A stretch of 64,000 nucleotides of DNA from Prolixibacteraceae bacterium UBA1413 (lineage in GTDB: Bacteria > Bacteroidota > Bacteroidia > Bacteroidales > Prolixibacteraceae): NCBI GenBank assembly GCA_002304925.1, contig DBPT01000001.1:1-64000 (forward strand), given 5' to 3'. The position numbers and the translations under genes were made by a program. The notes under the pieces were generated by a model. That model had not been told where the DNA came from, did no database searches, and saw nothing but the letters and a program-made list of their open reading frames with translations. Positions 1 through 8,217 of the stretch are shown in pieces; positions within the stretch are counted from its first letter, which is position 1, and every line of letters starts with the position of its first letter.

Positions 1-254
1 TCTAAATTTCAGGGAGTATTATACTTGCCATTTTAATAACTCAGGAATGCTGATTGTCATTATGGGGTAAATTGGTTTCCGGGGGTCTCCTGCGGCGTGC
101 CGGAGTGAAGGATTATGACCGGGAAAAAGTATGCGGATACTGACTTTTTAAAAAAGTATGCTGATATTGACCGGGCAAAAAAAGAGACTTCATCACTTCG
201 CCTTTTTTGCTATCTTGCTCCCTTGTTTAACAGTTTCAGTAATACTTGACCGCC
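1..254. repeat. Gene-free leader with imperfect ~27-bp tandem repeat
   Basis: No gene is seen before the first CDS. Positions 124-144 and 151-171 are copies of one 21-mer (AAAAAGTATGCNGATANTGAC) differing at two positions and spaced 27 bp apart. The flanking GACCGGG at 117 and at 169 suggests further partial units, so the array is about 2.5 copies. A weak -7-like TATCTTGC lies at 211-218. The repeat could be a regulator binding site for the downstream beta-galactosidase or simple slippage; the sequence does not decide. Confidence 0.5.
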
Positions 255-2330
255 ATGAGAAAACATTTCCTGACCGCCGCACTGGTGATCGTCGCACTTT
301 TTGTTTTTGCCCAGGGCGGGGACCGGTTTTTTCCTGCGTCGCAGCTGACCACTGTGGGGGCTTATTACTATCCTGAACATTGGGATTCCTCACAGTGGGA
401 GCGGGACATCAAAAAGATGGCCGACATGGGTTTTGAATTCACCCATTTTGCTGAGTTTGCCTGGGCCCAGCTGGAACCGGAGGAGGGGAGGTATGATTTT
501 GCCTGGCTCGACAAGGCGGTGGCCCTGGCCGCGAAGTACAACCTGGGGGTGGTCATGTGTACCTCAACGGCGACACCGCCGGTATGGCTGACCCGCAAGC
601 ACCCGGAGATCCTGATGAAAAACGAGGACGGTACTCTCTATGACCACGGAGCGCGGCAGCACGCTTCCTTCAGCAGCAATTACTACAGGAGCTATTCCCT
701 GAAAATGGTGGAAGAACTGGCCCGGCGCTACGGGCAGGATGACCGCATCATCGGATGGCAACTCGACAACGAACCGCGCACTTTCCATGATTACGGTGAC
801 GATGCCCATCAACGGTTCCGCGTGTGGCTGGAAGAGAAATACAAGACCGTCGACGCCCTGAACAAAGCCTGGGGCACCAGCTTCTGGAGCTCCGTCTACA
901 GCAGTTTTGACCAGATCAACATTCCCCGCCCTTCCCAGTGGGGAACCAATTATCACCAGCGCCTCGACCACAACCGCTTTGCCGATGAGGAAACTTCCTC
1001 ATTCCTTGATGAGCAGGCGCGGGTCATCAGAAAGTATGCTTCCCCGGCTCAGTGGATCACCTCCAACTACATTCCCATGTACGATGTAGGCTATATCGGC
1101 CAGAGCCTGGAGCTCGACTTTGTCTCTTACACCCGATACATGGTCTATGGAGGCGATCGCGGTATCGGCAGGAAGGGGTACCGTGTGGGCGAATACACAC
1201 GGATTGGCATGGCCAATGATTTCTTCAGGCCTCTGAAAGGCTATTACGGGGTGATGGAGCTTCAGCCCGGGCAGGTCAATTGGGGCTCGGTGAACTCCCA
1301 ACCATTGCCGGGAGCTGTCAGACTATGGCTCTGGCATGTGTTCGCGGGGGGAAGCAAGTTCACCTGCACCTACCGTTTCAGGGCTCCCATTTATGGCTAT
1401 GAACAATACCATTATGGTATCGTGGGTCCCGACGGGGTCACCCCCACGCCGGGCGGACTGGAATTCAGCATGTTCATCAGGGAGATCGGCCAGCTCCGCA
1501 ATAATTATGATCCTGAAGCCCGGAATCCCGTCGCCTATGAAAAACGGAAAACCGCCCTTCTTTTCGATGCAGGAAATGTGATGGCCATCAATATGAATCC
1601 CCAGACCCGCGAGTGGAATACCGAAGGTCATTTCCTGAAATACTACCGGGCGCTGAAATCTTTTGGCGCACCTGTCGATTTTGTCAGGGATACAGTCCGT
1701 TTTGAGCAGTACCCTGTGCTGATTGTTCCCGCCCTGCAGCAGATCAGCCTTCCGATGGTCGATAAACTGATGGCCTATGTTAACGGGGGTGGTAACCTGG
1801 TGATGACGGTACGTTCAGGTCACCAGGATCCCCGGGGGCACTTCTGGGAGGCTCCCTTTGCAGCTCCCATCAGGGAACTGACGGGCTCCGATATCGAATT
1901 CTATGACCTGTTGCCCTCCCATTCCCCCGATTCGGTGGTTTATAACAAGAGGAAATATGGCTGGACCAGCTGGGGGGAGATCCTGAAGCCTCACAGCGGA
2001 ACAGAGACCTGGGCTACCTTCAGCGGTGATTTTTATGCCGGGAAGGCCGCGGTCACCTATCACCGTCTGGGCAAGGGTACCGTGACCTATGTGGGCGTTG
2101 ACAGCCGCTCGGGTGACCTGGAAAGGGAAATCCTCCTGAAACTGTTCAGTAAGGTGGGGATTCCCGTGGAAAACTATCCCCACGGCGTGATCGTGGAATA
2201 CCGCGACGGATTCGGAATAGCGCTTAATTACGCTGATAAATCCTTTACCATGGAACTGCCGGCAAGCGCCAGGATCCTTTCCGGTACCAAAGAGATCAAT
2301 CCGGGAGGGGTGCTGGTCTGGAAAGAGTAA
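255..2330 (+). CDS. Beta-galactosidase, GH42 family, exported
   Basis: Retaining glycoside hydrolase acting on terminal beta-galactosides, about 691 residues. The N-terminus (MRKHFLTAALVIVALFVFAQ) is a signal peptide, so the enzyme works in the periplasm or outside. The TIM barrel starts at VGAYYYPEHW. The acid/base Glu is in WQLDNEP (about residue 173) and the nucleophile Glu in GVMELQPGQ (about 335), both standard GH42 positions. A trimerisation/Rossmann-like domain (PVLIVPALQQIS onward) and a short beta C-terminal domain follow. ATG 255 is preferred over an in-frame TTG at 246 because the signal peptide starts cleanly there. With the GH78 gene at 5.7 kb it suggests plant or algal polysaccharide use, but no SusC/SusD pair is in the window. 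Confidence 0.93.
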   Translation: MRKHFLTAALVIVALFVFAQGGDRFFPASQLTTVGAYYYPEHWDSSQWERDIKKMADMGFEFTHFAEFAWAQLEPEEGRYDFAWLDKAVALAAKYNLGVVMCTSTATPPVWLTRKHPEILMKNEDGTLYDHGARQHASFSSNYYRSYSLKMVEELARRYGQDDRIIGWQLDNEPRTFHDYGDDAHQRFRVWLEEKYKTVDALNKAWGTSFWSSVYSSFDQINIPRPSQWGTNYHQRLDHNRFADEETSSFLDEQARVIRKYASPAQWITSNYIPMYDVGYIGQSLELDFVSYTRYMVYGGDRGIGRKGYRVGEYTRIGMANDFFRPLKGYYGVMELQPGQVNWGSVNSQPLPGAVRLWLWHVFAGGSKFTCTYRFRAPIYGYEQYHYGIVGPDGVTPTPGGLEFSMFIREIGQLRNNYDPEARNPVAYEKRKTALLFDAGNVMAINMNPQTREWNTEGHFLKYYRALKSFGAPVDFVRDTVRFEQYPVLIVPALQQISLPMVDKLMAYVNGGGNLVMTVRSGHQDPRGHFWEAPFAAPIRELTGSDIEFYDLLPSHSPDSVVYNKRKYGWTSWGEILKPHSGTETWATFSGDFYAGKAAVTYHRLGKGTVTYVGVDSRSGDLEREILLKLFSKVGIPVENYPHGVIVEYRDGFGIALNYADKSFTMELPASARILSGTKEINPGGVLVWKE

Positions 2331-2346
2331 TGCGGAATCATTTCCT

Positions 2347-2354
2347 CATCTTTG
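2347..2354 (+). promoter_or_regulatory. Probable -7 element for the pseudouridine synthase gene
   Basis: CATCTTTG is one mismatch from TAnnTTTG. It lies inside the first codons of the longest possible reading frame and 30 bp before ATG 2384, which supports the shorter start. Confidence 0.4.
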
Positions 2355-2383
2355 CGACATCATCGAAGAAAGTAAGTTCACGA

Positions 2384-3286
2384 ATGGAGAATAAAAAAAA
2401 CAAAAGCAGCGTTTCCCAAAGGCCCGATCCTGTCTTTCACGTGAAAGAAGAGTGTGAGCTGATGCGTTTTCTGATGGAAAAGATGCCGCATAAAAATCGT
2501 GACAATATCAAGACGTTTCTGAGGGATCAGCAGGTTTTGGTGGACGATATTCCCGTTTTCAAATATAACCATCTGCTGATGCCGGGACAGGTGGTCACGG
2601 TCACCCGGAACAAGATAGGCCCGAAAAAGAGCTATTTCGGGATTACCATCGTTTACGAGGACAACGACATCATCGTCATCGACAAACATTCGGGAGTGTT
2701 GTCGGTGGCTACAGGGCACCGGGAAAAAAATACGGCCTATTCGCACCTGTACGACCATGTCAAGAAGAACAATCGCGACGGAAAAATTTTCATTGTTCAC
2801 CGTCTCGACAGGGAGACCTCGGGATTGATGCTTTTTGCCAAGAGTACCCGGGTACAGAAAATCTTCCAGAAATCATGGAATGAGATCATCAGGGAGCGGT
2901 GTTATGTGGCCCTTGCCGAAGGTGTAGTGGATCCCCCTGAGGGAGAGATTTCTTCATATCTGAAGGAAAACAGGCAGATGGTGGTTTATTCAGGACAGGA
3001 GGATGGGGACGGTCAATGGGCGGTCACACGGTACGAAACGATAAAAACGGTTCCGGGCTTTTCCCTGTTGAAACTCTCACTCCGCACAGGCCGTAAAAAT
3101 CAGATTAGGGTGCATTTGAAAGACATCGGACATCCGGTGACGGGAGATAAAAAATACGGTGCGACGATGAATCCCATTGGCCGGTTGGGATTGCATGCCA
3201 TGGTGCTGGCTTTCCGACATCCGGTAAACGGCAGGGAAATGCGTTTCGAAACTCCTGTTCCCCGGAAGTTTCATGAGGTGGTCTGA
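2384..3286 (+). CDS. RluA-family 23S rRNA/tRNA pseudouridine synthase
   Basis: Converts specific uridines in structured RNA to pseudouridine. About 300 residues, usual for the family. An S4-like N-terminal region (LMRFLMEKMPHKNRDNIKTFL) precedes the catalytic domain. The hallmark motif HRLDRETSGLMLFAKS carries the catalytic Asp. RTGRKNQIRVHL and HPVTGDKKYGA are the other conserved blocks. The frame extends upstream to an ATG at 2330 that overlaps the preceding stop, but ATG 2384 gives the normal N-terminus and sits downstream of a -7-like element. The exact target uridine cannot be told from sequence. Confidence 0.9.
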   Translation: MENKKNKSSVSQRPDPVFHVKEECELMRFLMEKMPHKNRDNIKTFLRDQQVLVDDIPVFKYNHLLMPGQVVTVTRNKIGPKKSYFGITIVYEDNDIIVIDKHSGVLSVATGHREKNTAYSHLYDHVKKNNRDGKIFIVHRLDRETSGLMLFAKSTRVQKIFQKSWNEIIRERCYVALAEGVVDPPEGEISSYLKENRQMVVYSGQEDGDGQWAVTRYETIKTVPGFSLLKLSLRTGRKNQIRVHLKDIGHPVTGDKKYGATMNPIGRLGLHAMVLAFRHPVNGREMRFETPVPRKFHEVV

Positions 3287-3298
3287 AGACCAAAAAAC

Positions 3299-3466
3299 AT
3301 GAATGAAATAAAACATGGACAGGAGCCCGGGACTGCCGTCATCACGGAAGGTGCCCAGGGGATCGGAAGGGTTACCGCGGAAAGGTTAGAACTGCTCCAA
3401 ACTTTTATTGCCGGCCAGAATTTTACGGTCGACGGGGGTATAACCAGAAAGATGATCTATGTGTAG
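3299..3466 (+). pseudogene. Short-chain dehydrogenase relic with large internal deletion
   Basis: A 55-codon frame from ATG 3299 to TAG 3464-3466. Its first half reads like an SDR N-terminus (AVITEGAQGIGRVTAERL, the cofactor-binding TGxxxGIG region with one Gly changed to Glu). Its second half reads like an SDR C-terminus (TFIAGQNFTVDGGITRKMIYV). SDR proteins are normally about 250 residues. The central Rossmann fold and the catalytic Ser, Tyr and Lys are gone, so roughly 190 residues were removed while the frame was kept. The join is near 3390. It cannot be an active dehydrogenase. It begins 12 bp after the pseudouridine synthase gene. Confidence 0.75.
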
Positions 3467-3472
3467 GACAGG

Positions 3473-4165
3473 TTAAAGGTCGGAGGCCGGAAATGTAAAA
3501 TAGACCCGGGTCCCCTTTCCTTCTTCACTCTCCGCCCAGAGCTGCCCCCCCTGCATCTCGATGAAGTCTTTGCAGAGGATAAGACCAAAGCCGTTTCCGT
3601 ATGACGATGGCAACGATTTCCGGGAGGTGTTCCCGGCCCGGGAAAACAATATGTCAATTTGGCGATGGGTCATCCCAATGCCGTCATCAGCAATGCAAAA
3701 CCTGTAAAAGGAATCGGACCGGTCTGCTGTAATATTAACGCTCCCTCCTTCATTGCAGGATTTGATGGCGTTGCCTAGAAGATTGCGGAAAATGGCTTCG
3801 AACATGTTCAGATCCCCTTTCACCATCAGTTCGACCGGGATCCGGTTCTCCAGTCTGATGCTCTTCCTTTTGAGATTCATGGCCTTGGTCTTTACCAATC
3901 TTCTGATCCCCTCGCCTGCGTTGAAGACTTTTCTTTCAGGGGCTGAATAGGCGTTCAGTTTTTTGTTCCAGTCCAGGAGGTCGTTCAGCATCTTATAGGT
4001 GGCGTCACTGGTATCCCTGATTTCATTCAGAATATCCATCTTTTCATCATCGGAAAAATCAACCCAGTTATGGATCAGAATGTCGGAGATTCCTGCAATG
4101 GCAGAAAGCGGATCTTTTAAATCGTGCGCTATGATGGAGATTATTTTGTCGGTTGTGATTTTCAT
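3473..4165 (-). CDS. Sensorless histidine kinase (HisKA-HATPase core)
   Basis: A 230-residue protein that consists only of the kinase core. The dimerisation helix has the phospho-acceptor His in IIAHDLKDPLSAI at about residue 14. The ATP-binding domain has the N box (NLLGNAIKSC), G1 (DDGIGM) and G2 (GNGFGLILCKDF). There is no membrane segment, PAS, GAF or tetratricopeptide input domain, although Bacteroidota kinases of this type usually carry one. No response regulator lies nearby. A perfect -7 element just upstream argues that the short form is the real gene rather than a fragment. It may take its signal from a partner protein, or be a truncated kinase with a new promoter. Confidence 0.85.
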   Translation of the reverse strand: MKITTDKIISIIAHDLKDPLSAIAGISDILIHNWVDFSDDEKMDILNEIRDTSDATYKMLNDLLDWNKKLNAYSAPERKVFNAGEGIRRLVKTKAMNLKRKSIRLENRIPVELMVKGDLNMFEAIFRNLLGNAIKSCNEGGSVNITADRSDSFYRFCIADDGIGMTHRQIDILFSRAGNTSRKSLPSSYGNGFGLILCKDFIEMQGGQLWAESEEGKGTRVYFTFPASDL

Positions 4166-4190
4166 GTGCCGAAGTTGTTAAACCTCAATG

Positions 4191-4198
4191 CAAAAATA
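4191..4198 (-). promoter_or_regulatory. -7 element (TATTTTTG) of the histidine kinase gene
   Basis: Perfect TAnnTTTG on the minus strand, 25 bp before the ATG at 4165. Confidence 0.55.
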
Positions 4199-4223
4199 AC
4201 TATTCTTTCATAAATTAAAATAC

Positions 4224-5585
4224 TTATGTGGAAGGGATTTTTTTTTGGGATTTTTGAGTGAAAGGGATCAGCAGGAGAAAGGCATTCAGGCCCAATCCCA
4301 GCAAAATCAATAAATTACCGCCATTTCCCGGGACCGTATTGCTGACGATTTTTCCGGCCAGCGTTGTTATGCCTCCGGTGATTATTGCAGCATATGCCAG
4401 GTGACGGTTCACCTTCCAGCCGGCGATTCCGGCGATGACCGGAATGATGAATGCTCCTGAAAAGAAGGAGAGGGAGATGAGAAAGGCATTCAGGATGGAG
4501 GTGACTTTCAGGGCGATCAGGATGGAGAGACATCCCATCACGGGAATAATCACCCGGGTGGTATTGAAAGACTCTTTTTTGTCGAGATTTCCCGTGACCA
4601 GTTCTGCAAGGATCAGCGATGAGGTGAGCAGGGTGGTGTCGGCCGATGACATCACCGCGGAGAGGAGCGCTGCCACGAGCAACCCCAGTGCCCAGGGCGG
4701 GAGAAATGATGTCCCTGGCAATATAAAGCCGTTTTCGTTGGCCGGGGGAATATCATTTCCGGCGGTGATTCCCAGGAAAGTCAGCATATAAGCGACCGGA
4801 ATGATGAGAAGAGCGGTCAGGATCACACTTTTTCGGGCCACCTTTCCATCGCGGGCACAAAAAATGCGGGAATAGATATCGGGCCCTACCACAAAAGTGA
4901 CGGAATAAGTCACCAGGAGGAAGAAGAGGTCCATGGCTGAAAAATCCTCATTGAAGAGGGTTGAAGGGGAAAGCTGCGGAAAGTTATCCCCGGCGCAGGC
5001 CTTTCTCCTCAGAACGAACAGCACAACCACCCCTGCCAGAATGATCAGGGCCTGGACAAAGTCACTTTTCAGAATGCTTTTTTGTCCGCCGAGCAGGGTG
5101 TACAGGGTGAAAACAACACCGCACAGCCACGCACTCCCCGAATAACTCATGATGCCCAATCCGGAGAGAACTTTCGCTCCCGCAATAATCTGAACGGCGA
5201 TAATGCCCAGCCAGGCGAAGGGGATCATGAAGGCGGCTGTCCGCTCTGCCCTCCTCCCGTAAAAATTGCGGATCATCTCGGGAAGTGTATAATGTCCAAG
5301 GCGGCTGACCTTTGGCGCGATGATAGCCAGTACAAACAAACCGGCCGACGCACTCGTCAAAAACCAAACAGCAGCCCATCCCGCCTTCTGGCTTAGTTCT
5401 ACCGTTCCCAGAATCGCCGACCCCCCGATGATGGTGGCAAAAAGAGTGCCGGTAATCTGCCACAAATTGCCCTGTTTCCCGGAAATGTAATAATCGGAAA
5501 TACTCTTTACCCTGAAAAAAGAGTAAATACCTATTCCTGTCATCAGCAGGAAATAGGCCAGCAATATCCATGTGATCACCGTCAT
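4224..5585 (-). CDS. Sodium:solute symporter (SSS family)
   Basis: A 453-residue polytopic membrane protein with about 12-13 hydrophobic segments, starting MTVITWILLAYFLLMTGIGIY. Family features are GTLFATIIGGSAILGTVE in the first sodium-binding helix region, GPDIYSRIFCARDGKVARKS, and SADTTLLTSSLILAELV. Such proteins import sugars, amino acids, carboxylates or vitamins with sodium, and the substrate here is not evident. It is divergent from the GH78 gene with 129 bp between the starts, so a sugar or uronate is a reasonable guess only. A -7-like CATATTTG (minus strand, 5597-5604) lies just upstream. Confidence 0.88.
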   Translation of the reverse strand: MTVITWILLAYFLLMTGIGIYSFFRVKSISDYYISGKQGNLWQITGTLFATIIGGSAILGTVELSQKAGWAAVWFLTSASAGLFVLAIIAPKVSRLGHYTLPEMIRNFYGRRAERTAAFMIPFAWLGIIAVQIIAGAKVLSGLGIMSYSGSAWLCGVVFTLYTLLGGQKSILKSDFVQALIILAGVVVLFVLRRKACAGDNFPQLSPSTLFNEDFSAMDLFFLLVTYSVTFVVGPDIYSRIFCARDGKVARKSVILTALLIIPVAYMLTFLGITAGNDIPPANENGFILPGTSFLPPWALGLLVAALLSAVMSSADTTLLTSSLILAELVTGNLDKKESFNTTRVIIPVMGCLSILIALKVTSILNAFLISLSFFSGAFIIPVIAGIAGWKVNRHLAYAAIITGGITTLAGKIVSNTVPGNGGNLLILLGLGLNAFLLLIPFTQKSQKKIPST

Positions 5586-5714
5586 GTTACAAAAAGCAAA
5601 TATGACTATTTTTTAAGACCCGAAATCCCCTTACCCGAACATTTCTTGCTACATTGCAATCCCGGCTTTTCCGTCGGGGAACATCAGGTTTTGATTTATG
5701 TGTTGAGAATCATG

Positions 5715-7994
5715 ATGAGAAATGTTTTCATCGACCTTCAGGCTTTTGTCTTGCTTGTTTTTCCGCTGGCTGTCATGGCTCAGCGTCATGGAAAACCGGA
5801 ACATCTGACTGTTAATTTGCTTTCGCGGGCAGGGCAGGTATACCAGAACGGATATCCCGTCAATGCCGGCCTGGCGGAAGCGGAGAACAGTAAGGGGAAT
5901 TTTCAATTTGCGGAGATTAATCCGGAAAGACCTTTTTTTGGCTGGGTGGTGCCATCATCGGCGGACAATACTTTTCAGACAGCTTTCCGTCTCCTGGTTT
6001 CGTCGGATGCTGAAAAATGCCGGGAAGCCACCGGTGATATGTGGGACAGCGGAAGAGCGGAAGGTTCGGCATCGGTCAATGTCGTTTACGGGGGTCGGCC
6101 GTTGGAGCCGGGCAAGGTATATCACTGGCGGGTTAAGATCTGGGACAACCATGGCCGGGAGTCTGCCTGGTCAGACATCATGGGATTCGGCACCGCCGCG
6201 GAACCCGGCGCACTTGCCACAGCCGTCTGTCCTCTTCAGAAACAGGATGAATCTCCTGTGGAAGTCAGGCGGGTGGATTCCTCGACCCATTTTGCGGATT
6301 TCGGAAAGGCGGCATTTGGCAGGATCCGGATCTCCCTCGATGGGAAACGAGGCGGCGATACCGTGAAAATCCACCTGGGCGAGGCGGTGAAAGAGGGGAG
6401 GCTTGACCGGAGTCCCGGGGGTACCATCCGCTATTCGGTTCACAATCTGGCATTGCTGCCCGGATGGAATACCTATGTCGTGGCCATCCCCCCTGACAAG
6501 CGCAATACCGGCCCGCAGGCCATCCCGATGCCGCAATATACGGGTGAAGTCACCCCTTTTCGCTATTGTGAGTTGGAGAATTACCCCGCACGGGTCAACC
6601 TGCAACAGCTCACCCGTGAAACGGTATTCTATCCCTTCGACGAAACATCTTCCTCGTTTCACTCTTCTGATACCGTCCTGAACAGGGTGTGGGAGATGTG
6701 TAAATACACCATCAAAGTCACATCCTTCGCCGGCATCTATGTGGATGGAGACAGGGAGCGGATCCCCTATGAGGCGGATGCGCTGATCAACCAATTGTGC
6801 CATTACGGGGTGGACAGGGAGTACAGCATGGCACGCAGAACGTTGGAATACCTGATATTTCATCCCACCTGGCCTACGGAATGGATCCTCCAAACCGTGC
6901 TGATGGCCTGGGAGGATTACCTCTATACCGGCAACAGCGACCTGTTATTGAAACATTACGACGACCTCAAGGCCAAAACCCTGGTGGCCCTGGCCGATGA
7001 AGAGGGTTTTATCAGCACCCGGACGAGCAGGATCACTCCTGAAATCCTCCGGTCCGTCCATTTTAACGGCGATCTGCGTGATATCGTCGACTGGCCCCAT
7101 TCGGGGATCCTGGGACTGGGAAAGAACGAAGGAGGGGAGACCGACGGATTTGTCTTTACGGATATCAATACGGTGGTCAACGCCTTTCATTACCGCGCCC
7201 TGGTGTTGATGAGCTGGATCGCCGGTGTTACCGGCCATGATGAGGACGGCCGGTTCTTCAGGTTGCAGGCGGAAAAGCTGAAAAAATCCTTCAACCGGAA
7301 ACTCTTCGACAGAAAGCGGGGCGTTTATACCGATGGGGCAGGAACAAGTCATGCCTCCCTTCATGCCAATATGTTTCCGCTGGCGTTCGGCTTGGTGCCG
7401 GAAAAACAGGTGAAAGGCGTCCTGGGCTTCATCCGCTCCCGCGGCATGGCCTGCAGCGTTTACGGCGCCCAATTCCTGCTCGATGCACTTTACGAAGGAG
7501 GAGATGCGGAATACGGACTGCACCTGCTCTCTTCCACTGCGGAAAGGAGCTGGTACAACATGATCAGGGCGGGATCGACCGTTGCCACGGAAGCCTGGGA
7601 CAACAAATACAAGCCCAACCAGGACTGGAACCACGCATGGGGGGCAGCGCCCGCCAATCTGATCCCCCGCAGGTTGATGGGCATCGAACCCCTGGAACCC
7701 GGTTGCGGAAAAATCCGGATCAAACCACAACCCGGGTCCCTGCAACAGGCTGAAATCAAACACCCTACTCTCCGGGGCGATGTGAAAGTTTCCTTTGTTA
7801 ATGACCCCGGAAAATCATTCGTCCTTACCGTGGAAATTCCTGCCAACACGACAGCTGAAATCCATCTTCCCTGGTACTCCCCTGAGCAAACCGTCAGGGT
7901 GAACGGAAATACCGCCTCTCATGTGAAGAGCGGGAATTTTACACTTTTCGAGAACGTCGGCCCCGGGAAAAAGATATTTGAAATCACCAGATAA
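5715..7994 (+). CDS. Alpha-L-rhamnosidase-like glycoside hydrolase (GH78)
   Basis: Probable exo-alpha-L-rhamnosidase, about 760 residues. A signal peptide ends at AVMAQ. An N-terminal FN3-like domain follows (QTAFRLLVSS, then PLEPGKVYHWRVKIWD), then beta-sandwich domains. The (alpha/alpha)6 barrel carries the general-acid region DGDRERIPYEADAL (about residues 345-358). The second conserved block is ATEAWDN through NHAWGAAPANLI. The C-terminal beta-sandwich ends near the stop. Adjacent ATG codons at 5712 and 5715 are both possible starts; the frame also opens at TTG 5646 but the signal peptide excludes that. A weak TACATTGC at 5651-5658 may be the -7 element. Close families include other unsaturated or deoxy-sugar hydrolases, so rhamnose specificity is likely but not certain. 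Confidence 0.85.
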   Translation: MRNVFIDLQAFVLLVFPLAVMAQRHGKPEHLTVNLLSRAGQVYQNGYPVNAGLAEAENSKGNFQFAEINPERPFFGWVVPSSADNTFQTAFRLLVSSDAEKCREATGDMWDSGRAEGSASVNVVYGGRPLEPGKVYHWRVKIWDNHGRESAWSDIMGFGTAAEPGALATAVCPLQKQDESPVEVRRVDSSTHFADFGKAAFGRIRISLDGKRGGDTVKIHLGEAVKEGRLDRSPGGTIRYSVHNLALLPGWNTYVVAIPPDKRNTGPQAIPMPQYTGEVTPFRYCELENYPARVNLQQLTRETVFYPFDETSSSFHSSDTVLNRVWEMCKYTIKVTSFAGIYVDGDRERIPYEADALINQLCHYGVDREYSMARRTLEYLIFHPTWPTEWILQTVLMAWEDYLYTGNSDLLLKHYDDLKAKTLVALADEEGFISTRTSRITPEILRSVHFNGDLRDIVDWPHSGILGLGKNEGGETDGFVFTDINTVVNAFHYRALVLMSWIAGVTGHDEDGRFFRLQAEKLKKSFNRKLFDRKRGVYTDGAGTSHASLHANMFPLAFGLVPEKQVKGVLGFIRSRGMACSVYGAQFLLDALYEGGDAEYGLHLLSSTAERSWYNMIRAGSTVATEAWDNKYKPNQDWNHAWGAAPANLIPRRLMGIEPLEPGCGKIRIKPQPGSLQQAEIKHPTLRGDVKVSFVNDPGKSFVLTVEIPANTTAEIHLPWYSPEQTVRVNGNTASHVKSGNFTLFENVGPGKKIFEITR

Positions 7995-8076
7995 ATTAAA
8001 AAATCCCGGTCAATGGCGGGCAATGAAGAAACGGCTTAATTTTTGGAAACCGGGGTACATCTCATCCTGTTTTTCT

Positions 8077-8084
8077 TAATTTTG
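8077..8084 (+). promoter_or_regulatory. -7 element (TAATTTTG) before the oxidoreductase pair
   Basis: Perfect TAnnTTTG about 134 bp before the first oxidoreductase ATG, giving a long leader. The 223-bp gap after the rhamnosidase gene holds no other clear feature. Confidence 0.45.
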
Positions 8085-8217
8085 TTGTTTTGGCGTCGCC
8101 AGAATCCATCCTTTTGCAGGTTGAGAAGCTTGGGTGCTTTGCGAAGCAACATGAGGATCAGGTTTCAACGGGTCGTCTGAAGGTCAAAACAACAGTGGAA
8201 TTATATCTGACAGGAAT

